NCBI RefSeq assembly: GCF_014647875.1
Contig: NZ_BMQA01000004.1
Location: 62,001-126,000, forward strand
Length of the DNA stretch: 64,000 nucleotides
DNA from: Streptomyces brasiliensis
Lineage (GTDB): Bacteria; Actinomycetota; Actinomycetes; Streptomycetales; Streptomycetaceae
Direction: 5' to 3'
The position numbers and the translations under genes were made by a program. This document shows, in pieces, positions 7,800-16,318 of the stretch. How positions within the stretch are numbered: position 1 is the stretch's first letter; each line of letters starts with the position of its first letter. The notes beneath the pieces were generated by a model that ran no database searches, was not told where the DNA came from, and worked only from the letters and a program-made list of their open reading frames with translations.

Positions 7800-9419
7800 T
7801 CAAGCGGCGAGGCCGGTCACGGACGGGGCACGCGTGCCGCCCGCCAGTACACGGGTGAGCGCTTCGCGTAGCAGCTCGGGGCCACCGGCCTGGGTGGACC
7901 GCCAGGCGACATGGCCGTCCGGCCGGACGAGTACCGCGCCATCGCGGCCGATCGACATGGGTCCCAGGAGATGGGGCAGCCTTCTGACCTCCAGCGGCAC
8001 CGTGCCGGCCGCGAGCAGTTCCTCGCCGGCCTGCTGCCAGCCCTGGCCATCGGGCCCGCAGACGAGTACGAACGAGGTGTCGAACCAGTCGATGGACGAT
8101 TCCGTCTTCTCGACGTCCATCCAGAAGTGCGGGAACCGGGCGCCGGGCCGGTCGGTTGGCCAGTAGTGGCGCGAGTCGTAAGGCGGCAGGAACGAGCCGT
8201 CGTCGACGACCGCGCCGTCGGTGTAGATGTAGCCCATCGACTGACCCTCGCTGTGCAGCTGGTTGTCCATGTCCAGGAGCAGGTCACGCCAGGCTTGGGG
8301 ATCCTCATGGCGGTGGCGGATGGCCTCGTCCATCGTGTCCATGCGTTCCTGGTTCCGTATCGCGAAGTCGGTGTTGGAACGCGCGACCGGACGGCGCTCG
8401 GACTCGTAGGTGTCGAGCAGCGCGTCAGCGCCCTGGTGCGACAGCGCCATGACGAGTTTCCACGCGAGGTTGTGTACGTCCTGAACCCCCGAGTTGAGTC
8501 CGTTGCCCCCCGCCGGGGGAAAACGGTGGGCGGCATCCCCGGCGAGGAACACTCGCCCCTCGCGGAAACGTGTCGCCACCTGAGCGCTCATCCGCCAGTT
8601 CATGACGTTGATCCGCTCGACCGGGAGATCGGGAATTTCCCAGTATTCGCGAACGAGCTCGATCAGCCGCTCCTCGCTGATGGGTTCCTCGCCGTTCTCC
8701 AACTTCTGGACCGCGAGCCAGCGATCACCGTCCGGGCCGGTCGCCAGCACATTGACGTCCGGCCGTGACCGGTCACTGGGACGCACCAGGAAACCGATGG
8801 CGCTGCGCACGTGCGGAAGGTGACTCACGTCCGCGCGGTAGTAGTGGTTCGCCATGAGGTGCAGGAGCTCCGGACCGTCCATCTCGATGCCCAGCAGGCC
8901 GCGCACCCTGCTGTTCGCCCCGTCACAGCCGACGAGATACTGAGCGCGCACCTCGAACTCGCCGCCGTCGCCAACGGATCGAACGCGTGCCGTCACACCC
9001 TCGTCGTCCTGGACGAACGACACCAGCTCGGTCAACCGGCGCACCTGCGCCCCCGGCCGGGCAGACAGCGCATGATCGAGCGCGTCCTCCACGGCGTCCT
9101 GCGGCACGATCGAGCGGGGTGCCGGGGTGTTCACACTCGGCGCGGGCTGCGTATAGGCCACCAGCGGCCCGTTCAGGCTCTCGCACCAACACGCCACGTC
9201 GGATTCCTGGGGCAGACCCGCCCGGCGGATTCGATCCTCGATGCCCCATACGCGGAACTGCTCCATCGTACGGGCGTGGCAACCGCGGGCCTTGGGATGT
9301 GTCGTGGTCGACGCACGACGCTCGACCAGCAGGCTCGGTACCCCGAAGCGATCGAGAAGCAGCGCCAGACTCATTCCGACCGGTCCGCCGCCAACTACGA
9401 GAACCGGGACATTGATCAT
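7800..9419 (-). CDS. FAD-dependent aromatic hydroxylase (PheA/TfdB family)
   Basis: A 539-residue class A flavoprotein monooxygenase. The N-terminal dinucleotide fold is VLVVGGGPVGMSLALLL, the NAD(P)H/FAD 'DG' motif is VGCDGANSRVRG near residue 165, and the second FAD motif is VFLAGDAAHRFPPAGG near residue 285. The C-terminal about 150 residues form the thioredoxin-like domain of phenol hydroxylase relatives. The start ATG 9419 has a strong AAGGAG. Such enzymes add a hydroxyl group to phenolic or aromatic acids before ring cleavage. As the largest catalytic gene here it probably does the first oxidation. It lies directly downstream of a decayed Rid gene. Confidence 0.85.
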   Translation of the reverse strand: MINVPVLVVGGGPVGMSLALLLDRFGVPSLLVERRASTTTHPKARGCHARTMEQFRVWGIEDRIRRAGLPQESDVACWCESLNGPLVAYTQPAPSVNTPAPRSIVPQDAVEDALDHALSARPGAQVRRLTELVSFVQDDEGVTARVRSVGDGGEFEVRAQYLVGCDGANSRVRGLLGIEMDGPELLHLMANHYYRADVSHLPHVRSAIGFLVRPSDRSRPDVNVLATGPDGDRWLAVQKLENGEEPISEERLIELVREYWEIPDLPVERINVMNWRMSAQVATRFREGRVFLAGDAAHRFPPAGGNGLNSGVQDVHNLAWKLVMALSHQGADALLDTYESERRPVARSNTDFAIRNQERMDTMDEAIRHRHEDPQAWRDLLLDMDNQLHSEGQSMGYIYTDGAVVDDGSFLPPYDSRHYWPTDRPGARFPHFWMDVEKTESSIDWFDTSFVLVCGPDGQGWQQAGEELLAAGTVPLEVRRLPHLLGPMSIGRDGAVLVRPDGHVAWRSTQAGGPELLREALTRVLAGGTRAPSVTGLAA

Positions 9420-9434
9420 AGGGGGATCTCCTTT

Positions 9435-9674
9435 TCACCTGACGCGGACGAGACCGAATCGCGCAGCGTGACGCCCTGGGAACGCGCACGTTCTCGTATG
9501 CCTGAGGGTCTGGCTAAGCAAGTCCTCTTCGACTGGCCGGTTATGCCGATCCATGCCGACCTGGCCTGCAACGCACACGAGCTCGCCCGCCTTGGCGACG
9601 TGGGAGTAGGCGCGGAACGGCTCGCCGACTATGTGCGGATCGGCAAAGGAAGGCTGCAAAACCTGGCCCGTCAT
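9435..9674 (-). pseudogene. Second Rid-family gene, frameshifted and truncated
   Basis: From ATG 9674 the first about 58 codons read as a normal Rid N-terminus (YSHVAKAGELVCVAGQVGMD, then EEDLLSQTLR). The frame then degenerates. The residues expected next survive in another frame, ending in RSQGVTLRDSVSSAS, which runs into the ribosome site of the hydroxylase gene. About 60 C-terminal codons are missing. A frameshift and a deletion thus destroyed this copy. Its start overlaps the stop of the upstream cupin gene (TGATG), so it was once translated in coupling with it. It resembles the intact Rid gene at 7.3-7.7 kb and may be an old duplicate. Confidence 0.7.
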
Positions 9675-10153
9675 CAGTCGACCCAGTCGATGCGGGACTC
9701 GCAACGACCGTCATCGAGCTCCGGGGTGACGACGACGCGCTCCTGCTCCAGGGGGTCCGTGCGCGCGACGACGAAGGTCGCGCCCTCAGCGTGGCTGCGG
9801 CTGAACGTCTTGTGCGGGGTGAACGGCGGGATGTACACAAAGTCACCGGCCTCGACCTCGAGCATGACCTCGAGCTCGTCGCCCCAGAACATCACGCCCT
9901 TCCCCTCGGTGCAGTACAGGGCCGTCTCGTGGTCGAGGTGATAGTGGGTGGTGGTGGCGCCCTCAATACCGGGTCCGCACACCGTCACGAGCATACAGAT
10001 GTGACGCGTGGCGACAGTGTTTTCGTTGATGCCCTGGTAAGCGTCGATGTTCTGCTTGATGCGGTCCGCATCCTTCACACGGACGGCCGTGACAACTCGC
10101 TCCCACTCCCCTGCCTCGGCGAGGGGAATCCATGATGCGGTAGTGCCGCACAT
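9674..10153 (-). CDS. Cupin-domain protein, copy 1 of 2
   Basis: A 159-residue single-domain cupin. Motif 1 is HYHLDHETALYCTEGKG, giving the His-x-His...Glu metal set, and motif 2 includes the His of PPFTPHKTFSRS. I use ATG 10153, which has AAAGGTGACC upstream; the 70 codons before it are low-quality. It shares a closing pattern (ARTDPLEQERV, then an acidic stretch) with the neighbouring cupin (ARTDALEQERV), so the two are paralogues. Cupins of this size can be metal dioxygenases, isomerases or sensors. With the hydroxylase next door a ring-cleavage or oxygenase role is possible but unproven. Confidence 0.8.
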   Translation of the reverse strand: MCGTTASWIPLAEAGEWERVVTAVRVKDADRIKQNIDAYQGINENTVATRHICMLVTVCGPGIEGATTTHYHLDHETALYCTEGKGVMFWGDELEVMLEVEAGDFVYIPPFTPHKTFSRSHAEGATFVVARTDPLEQERVVVTPELDDGRCESRIDWVD

Positions 10154-10359
10154 TTCGGTCACCTTTCTATTTTTTGTGTCCAAAGGGTGGAGTGACCGCT
10201 GCTGAGCGGCCTCACCGGTAGGGTTTGTCGTTCCGTTCGGCGATGACCCGGTCGCCGTGCGCGACGCCTGCGCGCAGATCGCCATCGCTCGGGTCGCGGT
10301 GGGTAAGCAGCCGGATGTGGTGCCGGTGGTCATCTGTGGTGGACGCGCTCCGCGAAGGA

Positions 10360-10794
10360 TCACACGTGGACGCGGTCCGCAACCCGGTCGTCGAGGTCAG
10401 GCAGAAGGAAGACGCGTTCCTGCTCGAGTGCGTCGGTTCGCGCGGTGGCGAACGAGGCGGTGACCGTCCGACTGCGGTTGTACGAAACGTGCGGGCAGAA
10501 CGGCGGGATGTACAGGAAGTCGCCCTCGCCCACGATCACCTCGTGTTCCAGGTCGTTACCCCAGAAGAAATGCGCGCTGCCACTGATCCCGTAGAGGGCC
10601 GACTCGTGGTTGATGTGGTAGTGCGCGGCCGACTTCTCACCCGGCCGAAGGGAGGTCACGATCAGGTACAGATGCTTCGACGGAGTGGTGCTGCTGTTCG
10701 CCCCGAAGAGCGCGTTGACGTGCTGCTTCACCAGCTCCTCCTGTTCAGGGCGGACCAGGGTCACATCGCCGTCCCAGTCAACCTTGAAGTCCAT
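10360..10794 (-). CDS. Cupin-domain protein, copy 2 of 2
   Basis: A 144-residue cupin from ATG 10794 with GGAAGGGAGGGG upstream. It has HYHINHESALYGISGSAHFF (metal-binding His, His, Glu) and PPFCPHVSYNRS (third His). The order of motifs and the ARTDALEQERVFLLPDLDD tail match the adjacent cupin, so a tandem duplication gave two forms that may pair as a heteromer. About 205 bp separates the two genes. It is the first gene of the minus-strand cluster, and its promoter region is shared with the divergent GAF/Fis activator. Confidence 0.8.
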   Translation of the reverse strand: MDFKVDWDGDVTLVRPEQEELVKQHVNALFGANSSTTPSKHLYLIVTSLRPGEKSAAHYHINHESALYGISGSAHFFWGNDLEHEVIVGEGDFLYIPPFCPHVSYNRSRTVTASFATARTDALEQERVFLLPDLDDRVADRVHV

Positions 10795-11044
10795 GTCGAA
10801 CCCCTCCCTTCCATCGGTTGGTGAACATTGGGCTGGCGAGACATCCGAGACCGGTCGGCAGGCACGGCCGGAGAGGGGAGAAAAACCCGAGGTCGAGCTC
10901 ACAAGTTCAGGCAGCAGTCGATTTCACAGGGTCACGCCCCTTTTTCGCTGGAGTGGGCCGGCCTACCGACCGTGGGAGCCGGATCACATCACGGGTTCAC
11001 CGGAATTACCTCGGATCTCCCTCTTTCGGATGCATTCGATATCC

Positions 11045-11055
11045 TGCATCATCGC
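11045..11055. promoter_or_regulatory. Partial copy of the TGCATNATGCA palindrome in the cupin/activator divergent region
   Basis: CCTGCATCAT at 11043-11052 repeats the first ten bases of the element found before the GntR gene (reverse strand, CCTGCATCATGTA), but the second half-site is degenerate (CGC instead of GCA). It lies in the 351-bp divergent promoter region 10795-11145, which otherwise holds no gene. It may be a weak operator for the same regulator. Confidence 0.35.
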
Positions 11056-11145
11056 TGTCAACCCCGACAAGGTGGTGTGCAAAAGCTGCACAGCTCTCCC
11101 GTCACGGAGCAGCTCAGCACGCCGACGGCACGCATGGGAGGCGCG

Positions 11146-12195
11146 ATGAGATCACAGAGCACCAGGAACGCCTGGGAGAGCTTCCAGTCGGGGGAGGTCG
11201 CGACCGTCCGCCCGCAGATCCTCACGTCGTGGCGCCGGGCACGGAGCAACGGCGTCGATCCGCAACGGCTGGAGCTCACCCGCGCGGACATCGACACGCA
11301 GTCCCCGTTCTTGCGGGCCGCGAGGCCGGTGTTACTCAGGATGGCCGACCTGCTGGTCGGGAGCTCGACCTCACTGGCGCTCGCAGACGCCGACGGAACC
11401 CTGGCCTGGCGGTGGGAGTCCGAACGCGCGCTGTCGCGGGCCCTGGACCGGGCCGAGTTCGAGCCCGGTTCGCGGGTGGGCGAGCCGGTGGCGGGGACCA
11501 ATGGGATCGGGATGGCACAGCTGACCAACCGCACCTCGCTCGTCATCGGTGCGGAGCACTACAAGGAGCCATGGCACGCATGGGCCTGTATCGCCTCGCC
11601 CGTGGTGGATCCGATCAGCCGCCGCGTCATCGGCACGGTGAACGTGGCCTGTCGCGCCGAGGACGCCAATCACCTGCTTCAGGTCGCCGCCGGGGCCCTC
11701 GTTGACGGGATCACCACCACGCTGCGTGAGGTGGCCACCGCGCGCCAGCGACGCATGCTCAGTACGCATCTCTCTTATTGCGGCCCCGCCGCCGGCCCAG
11801 TGGTCACCATCGATCAGAGGACCATGATCGTCGACAATGCGCCGACGGAACTCCGGCTGGACCGGGCCGAGTTGTGGTCGATTGTGGTGGCTGCCGGCCT
11901 GTCGGCCACCGAGGTCACCCTGCACGACGGCTGGAGTGCCCGCCTCCACCCGGTGACCCAGGGACGCCTCCACGACGGAGTCGTGCTCGTCCTCGAGCAC
12001 GACCGGCGGGGCAGGTGCGCCGAGCAACACGGGATCTCGCCCCTGGCTGCGCTGGGCCCCCTCGAGCAGGCGGAGTTCAAGGTCATCAACGAGACCCTCG
12101 CGGAGTGCGGCGGCAACAAGTCCGAGGCCGCGGCCCGCCTCGGAATCTCCAGGGGCACGCTCTACCACCGCGTCCGGCGCTACCGGCTCGGCTGA
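11146..12195 (+). CDS. GAF-Fis transcriptional activator (AcoR-like, no sigma-54 domain)
   Basis: A 349-residue regulator. Residues of about 15-35 (RPQILTSWRRARSNGVDP) and the following GAF domain (GEPVAGTNGIGMAQ, then GTVNVACRAED) match the sensory part of AcoR/SACE-type regulators. The C-terminus is a Fis-type helix-turn-helix (GGNKSEAAARLGISRGTLYHRVRRY). The central AAA+ module that contacts sigma-54 is absent, as usual in actinobacteria, so it should act with ordinary sigma factors. ATG 11146 has GGGAGGCGCG upstream; ATG 11134 in frame is an alternative. Being divergent from the cupin gene, it is the likely substrate-responsive activator of the catabolic cluster. Confidence 0.8.
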   Translation: MRSQSTRNAWESFQSGEVATVRPQILTSWRRARSNGVDPQRLELTRADIDTQSPFLRAARPVLLRMADLLVGSSTSLALADADGTLAWRWESERALSRALDRAEFEPGSRVGEPVAGTNGIGMAQLTNRTSLVIGAEHYKEPWHAWACIASPVVDPISRRVIGTVNVACRAEDANHLLQVAAGALVDGITTTLREVATARQRRMLSTHLSYCGPAAGPVVTIDQRTMIVDNAPTELRLDRAELWSIVVAAGLSATEVTLHDGWSARLHPVTQGRLHDGVVLVLEHDRRGRCAEQHGISPLAALGPLEQAEFKVINETLAECGGNKSEAAARLGISRGTLYHRVRRYRLG

Positions 12196-12227
12196 CCGAC
12201 CGGCGCCCTACCGGATTCCCCTACCCC

Positions 12228-12911
12228 CTATGCGGATTCCCCTACCGCGCTTCGCTTGTGGTACTGGAGATGGTCGAGCATGGCTTCCACCGCCCGTTCG
12301 GGATCCCCGCTCGCGAAGCTGTCGACCAGGTGCGCGTGTCCGGCGTCGATCCAGGGTCTGCTGGACGCGTCTTCCCTGAGGGACAGGGCGATCTGCGGGG
12401 CGGCCACGTCGGACAGGCTGGTGACGATCGACAGCAGCCGAGGCGAGCGGGCGGCGCTGTGCAGGACGAGGTGAAAGGTGCGGTGAAGGAGTACCCAGCC
12501 GGCGACGTCCTCGGTGCGAGCCATTTCGCGGGCCAGCGAGCGGGCCTGCTCCAGTTCCGCCTCGGTGATCTGCTCCGCGGCCCTGCGTGCCGCCATCGGG
12601 GTGAGGGTGAGCAGGAGATCGTAAACCTCGCGCATCTCTTCCTCAGCGGGTGTCAGGACCACGGCCCCGCGGTAGGAGTCGAGCTGGATCAGCCCTTCGG
12701 TCGCCAACTGCCGTATCGCTTCGCGTACGGGAGTGATGCTGACTCCGAGACGGTCCGCCAGCTCGGATTGAACCAGCCGTGTGCCGCCGGGCAGCTCTCC
12801 GGCGAGGATGGCATGACGCAGAGCCTCGGCAACCGTTTCATGGGCCGTCCGTTGCTTGACGTTTCCCAGGGAAACCTGCGAGGAGGCGGAGAAGTTACCG
12901 AAGGCACCCAT
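12228..12911 (-). CDS. GntR-family regulator, FCD subfamily
   Basis: A 227-residue regulator. The N-terminal winged helix is clear: LRHAILAGELPGGTRLVQSE, LADRLGVSITPVREAIRQLA, then TEGLIQLDSYRGAVV. The all-helical FCD effector domain follows, with His residues of HRTFHLVLHS and DAGHAHLVDSF that normally bind a metal or organic acid ligand. ATG 12911 has no ribosome site; GTG 12917 in frame is just upstream, so the transcript may be leaderless. The palindrome at 12923-12933 lies 11 bp before the start, which suggests autorepression. It follows the alpha/beta hydrolase gene on the same strand. Confidence 0.88.
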   Translation of the reverse strand: MGAFGNFSASSQVSLGNVKQRTAHETVAEALRHAILAGELPGGTRLVQSELADRLGVSITPVREAIRQLATEGLIQLDSYRGAVVLTPAEEEMREVYDLLLTLTPMAARRAAEQITEAELEQARSLAREMARTEDVAGWVLLHRTFHLVLHSAARSPRLLSIVTSLSDVAAPQIALSLREDASSRPWIDAGHAHLVDSFASGDPERAVEAMLDHLQYHKRSAVGESA

Positions 12912-12922
12912 GTTCACAACAA

Positions 12923-12933
12923 TACATGATGCA
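12923..12933. promoter_or_regulatory. Candidate GntR operator (TACATGATGCA)
   Basis: TGCATCATGTA on the minus strand is an odd palindrome with one mismatch to TGCATNATGCA. It sits immediately before the GntR start, where bound protein would block its transcription. The same element occurs perfectly at 14063-14073. Confidence 0.55.
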
Positions 12934-13021
12934 GGACCACGCCGAAGAGACCCAACGACTGTGAGGACGGATCCATGGCAGCGCCCCGCGCCGCTCTCCT
13001 CCGTCGCTCAGCCGTGTTGCG

Positions 13022-13954
13022 TCAGGCGCGGCCCCGCCAGACACGCGTCAGAAACCGCACGACCTCCTCCACCCTCTCCGGCTCGGAGAATTCCGGTGCC
13101 ATGTGGTCCGCTCCAGGCACGACGATCAGCTCCGCGGGTATCCCCGCCGCATCGAGACCTTCGTACAGGCGGCGACTCTGCGCGAGACCCACCCGGTGGT
13201 CGCGATCGCCATGCATGATCAGGAATGACGGCCTCTCGCCGCTTCGCTCGGCGAGAACCAAGGGATCGGCGCCCGCTGCCAGATCGGGCGCGTCGCGCGG
13301 GTCGAATCCCAGAAGCTGACGCACGACGGCAAACAGCGATTCGATCTCGTGCTCCGTGTTCTCGAAGGCATCCTCCCCCAGACGGGCCAGGTCGGCGGCG
13401 CCGTAGTGGTCGATGACCGCCGACAACCTGCTGGACTGCTGCCGGACATCGCCCACCGGACGCCCCAGGGGCCCGTCCCCCGCCAGGCCGGCCATCGTCA
13501 TGAGATAGGCGCCCGCAGAACTTCCCCACCCCGCGATCCGGCTGCCATCGAGCAGGAACCGCTGTGCCTGCGCCCTGACCCAACGGATCGCCGCCCGGAT
13601 GTCCTCGGCCGGATCCGGGAACCGCACCTCGCCCGCGAGGCGGTAACCGACCGAGGCGACCGCGATGCCCCGCGCGGGCAGCGAATGCCACGGTCCGATC
13701 GCCTTGGACCCGCCGAGCCAGCTGCCGCCGTGGGCGTAGACGACCACCGGATACGGCCCCGGTCCTCCCGTCGGGACGTGCAGGTCGAGCAGAAGGGGAC
13801 GCCACCCCATCACGACGGCATAGGCCACGTTGAGATAACTCCGGGCTCCGGGGAGAGCGTCGACGGCATGCGGCTCGGTCAGCGACCGTGGCGCCAAGGG
13901 ATCACTGTCGATGGGCGTCGTCAACAGCTCCGACGGGTGCGGGAACGGGTCCAT
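13022..13954 (-). CDS. Alpha/beta hydrolase (esterase/lipase, hormone-sensitive-lipase-like)
   Basis: A 310-residue hydrolase starting at ATG 13954, with TGGGAGGAAGG upstream. The oxyanion motif is YAHGGSWLGG, the nucleophile elbow is GWGSSAGAYLM, and the C-terminal acid and base lie in MHGDRDHRVG and GADHMAPEF. It probably cleaves a carboxylic ester. The longer reading frame up to 14119 would run through the palindromic operator, so the shorter start is preferred. It is upstream of the GntR gene on the same strand, and its promoter carries the perfect copy of the shared palindrome. The two genes are probably a substrate-inducible unit. Confidence 0.82.
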   Translation of the reverse strand: MDPFPHPSELLTTPIDSDPLAPRSLTEPHAVDALPGARSYLNVAYAVVMGWRPLLLDLHVPTGGPGPYPVVVYAHGGSWLGGSKAIGPWHSLPARGIAVASVGYRLAGEVRFPDPAEDIRAAIRWVRAQAQRFLLDGSRIAGWGSSAGAYLMTMAGLAGDGPLGRPVGDVRQQSSRLSAVIDHYGAADLARLGEDAFENTEHEIESLFAVVRQLLGFDPRDAPDLAAGADPLVLAERSGERPSFLIMHGDRDHRVGLAQSRRLYEGLDAAGIPAELIVVPGADHMAPEFSEPERVEEVVRFLTRVWRGRA

Positions 13955-14062
13955 GGTGCCTTCCTCCCAGGTGCTCTGCCTCGGCAGGATCCGGCGACGG
14001 ACGGTGAACCCCAGCCGGTCCTGGCCGCCGGAGCTCCTTGCGGCAGCATAGATGATGCATCC

Positions 14063-14073
14063 TGCATGATGCA
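14063..14073. promoter_or_regulatory. Candidate GntR operator (TGCATGATGCA)
   Basis: An exact odd palindrome TGCAT-G-ATGCA, 108 bp before the hydrolase start. A further overlapping half-site, GATGCATCC, adjoins it on the left. The shared form with the site before the GntR gene is CCTGCATSATGYA over 13 bp. Confidence 0.6.
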
Positions 14074-14164
14074 CCCTGCCCGTGCCCACACCCGAAAACT
14101 GTCCAGCGACCCCGCGCACGGGCAGGCGGTGTGCTCAGCCGGTCAGACAGGGATAATCGTGTTG

Positions 14165-15012
14165 GGGTGACGTGCAGCTCGAACCGCGGGTGTTTCGCCG
14201 GCCAGGCCTTGATCGCTCGAGTCTTGTGAGTGCCGTAATGGTCCACGATCAGGTGGACCTGCAGGTGAGCGGGCACCTCCTTGTCGATCCGATCAGGAAC
14301 TTCTTGAACTCCACGGCCCGGTGCCGGCGGTGCAAGGCAGTGATGACTTCACCCGTGGAGACATCGAACGCGGCGAACAAGGTGGACAGGCCGTTGCGCA
14401 CATAGTCGTGGGTACGCCGCTCGGGCATGCCCGGCATCATCGGCAGCACCGGCTGGGACCGGTCCAGGGCCTGGATCTGCGACTTCTCGTCCACCGAGAG
14501 CACCACCGCTCCCTCGGGCGGGTTGAAGTACAAGCCCACGACGTCGTAGACCTTCTCCACGAACAACGGGTCGGTCGACAGCTTGAAGGTGTCCGCCAGA
14601 TGCGGCTTGAGCTGGAACCGCCGCCAGATCCGGCCCACGGTCGACTTCGACAGACCACTGTGCTGCGCCATCGATGTCCGCGACCAGTGAGTGGCGTTCT
14701 TCGGCACCTGCTCCAGCGTGGTGACCACCACCGCTTCCACCTGATCGACGCTGATGGTGGGCGGCCGGCCCGGGGCTCGTCGGCCGGCCCGTCCAGCCGC
14801 TCGGCGAGGAAGCGCCGCCGCCACTTGCGGACGGTGTCCGCGGTCACCCGAAGCTCCCGGGCGACCGCGACGATCGGCGGCACCTCCGGCCCCGCACGCG
14901 CCAGCACGATCCGTGCCCGCAGGGCCAGCGCCTGGGCCGATGTCGCCCGGCGCGTCCACCGTTCCAAGGTCGCCTGCTCCTCATCAGAGAGCAACAGCGA
15001 GGAACTGACGCA
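14165..15012 (-). pseudogene. IS630-family transposase, frameshifted and 3'-truncated
   Basis: Pieces in three frames add up to one IS630-type transposase. The N-terminal helix-turn-helix part (SDEEQATLERWTRRATSAQA, RELRVTADTVRKWRRRFL) is followed, after a frame change near 14770, by the DDE core (SVDEKSQIQALDRSQP, then FAAFDVSTGEVITA). A second shift near 14270 leads to VDHYGTHKTRAIKAW and HPRFELHVTPT. Homology stops near 14165, losing the last catalytic Glu and the right end. The element is dead. It lies between the hydrolase promoter and a second, intact IS630-type element. Confidence 0.75.
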
Positions 15013-15066
15013 CCATCAGTAGAAGTCACACACCAACTAACGATCAAATACTGGCGCATCACACTA

Positions 15067-15089
15067 GTAGATTGTCGCGGCTAATTTGT
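15067..15089 (+). repeat. Left terminal inverted repeat of the IS630-family element
   Basis: Pairs with 16284-16306 with several mismatches. Outermost bases GTAG and the core TGTCGC are shared. Confidence 0.7.
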
Positions 15090-16267
15090 GGGATATAGGT
15101 GGCGTAGTTTGATGCGCGCGTCGTGGGTGGTGAACTGCCAGTTCACCTGACGTTGGTCGCTGTTTGTGGCGTTCTGCCAGGCCGAGAGTTCGGTGTTGAG
15201 GGTGTCGAGGTCGGTGATCCGGCGGTCGAGGCATTGCCGGGTCAGTGCAGAGAGTTCGATCTCGGCGATGTTGAGCCAGGAGCCGTGTTTGGGTGTGTGG
15301 TGGATCTCGAGGCGTTGAGCCAGGGCGAAGGCCTCGGCTGGTTCGAAGGCTTCGTACAGTGAGGCGATGTCGTGGGTGTTGAGGTTGTCCATCACCAGCA
15401 CCACGGTCTCGGCGTCGGGGTAGTCCTCGGTCAATAACCGCCGGACCTGGCCAGCCCAGTCGATCCTGGTGCGACGAGGCTGGGCGTCTACTCGGCGCCA
15501 CCCTCGCAGGGGTTCAACCCACACAAAGATCGAGCACGTGCCGCAGCGGATGTACTCGCTGTCCTGGCGGGCGTCGCGGCCGGGGGCGGTCGGGAGCGGG
15601 TCGCGGGCATGGGCGAGGAGCTGGTAGGGCTTCTCGTCCATGCACACCACCGGGCGGGCCGGGTCATAGGGCCGGGCATAGACGGCCAGCACGTCCTCCA
15701 TCCGGGCCGCGAACTGCGAGTTCGCTCGTGGTGGGATGGTCCAGCACTTCTTCAGATGAGGACGCAGCCTCGTTTTTTTAAGACCCGCCCGATGGTGGAG
15801 TGGTCCAGATCGGGGATGTCCTCGACCAGCGCGACATGCTTCTCCAGAAGCCGCAATGACCATCGGGCACGGCCTGCCGGGGGCTGGGAGCACGCCATCG
15901 CGATCAGCCGGGCCTCGACCTCACCGGTCACCGGTGAGGGCACCGGCGGGAGCTCCCGCTGTTTCCGCTGGATCGTCGCGTCGACATCACCACCGGTCTC
16001 GGCGAACCGCTTGGCCACCAGCCGGATCGTCTCCCCCGAGACCTCGAGCCGAGCAGCGATCACCTCTTTCGGATCGACGACGCCCACCGAGGTATCCAGC
16101 GCCAGCAGCACCCGAGCCCGCCGGATCATCGAGGCCGGATGCACCCCCGTCGTGGTTATCCGAACCAACTCATCACGATCTGCCGCGGTCAACGTGACCG
16201 GACGCTTCTTCTGCGAAGGCATGAGATCCGTCATATCAGGCAGAGGGAACGGAAATCTGCCAGACAC
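15081..16267 (-). CDS. IS630-family transposase made by probable programmed -1 frameshift
   Basis: Frame A starts at about 16267 ([11 protein letters not shown] is the probable ATG region) and codes for the helix-turn-helix half ([37 protein letters not shown]) up to [11 protein letters not shown] and a stop near 15752. Frame B carries the DDE half: [37 protein letters not shown], and [18 protein letters not shown] with the last Glu. At about 15773-15781 the minus strand has TTAAAAAAACG, the heptamer A-AAA-AAA in the right phase for a -1 slip, which joins frame A to frame B exactly where the protein family continues. The product would be about 395 residues and complete. IS630 elements with frameshifted transposases are known, so this is a working design rather than a mutation. 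Confidence 0.8.
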
Positions 16268-16283
16268 CTACCACCGACACACC

Positions 16284-16306
16284 CGAACTAAGCAGCGACA
16301 CACTAC
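16284..16306 (-). repeat. Right terminal inverted repeat of the IS630-family element
   Basis: Reverse strand begins GTAGTGTGTCGCTGC, matching the left end outermost bases and the TGTCGC core. Confidence 0.7.
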
Positions 16307-16318
16307 TAGCGTGGGCGC

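Larger units (their letters stand above)
15065..16308. mobile_element. Complete IS630-family insertion sequence, about 1.24 kb
   Basis: Both ends begin CTAGTAG and continue as related inverted repeats: the left end reads TTGTCGCGGCTAATTTG, the right end (reverse strand) TGTCGCTGCTTAGTTCG. A TA dinucleotide flanks each side, the duplication expected of IS630/Tc1-mariner elements. The single transposase gene fills the interval in two overlapping frames. It is inserted beside an older dead IS630 copy and ends 10 bp before the fucosidase start codon. Confidence 0.8.
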
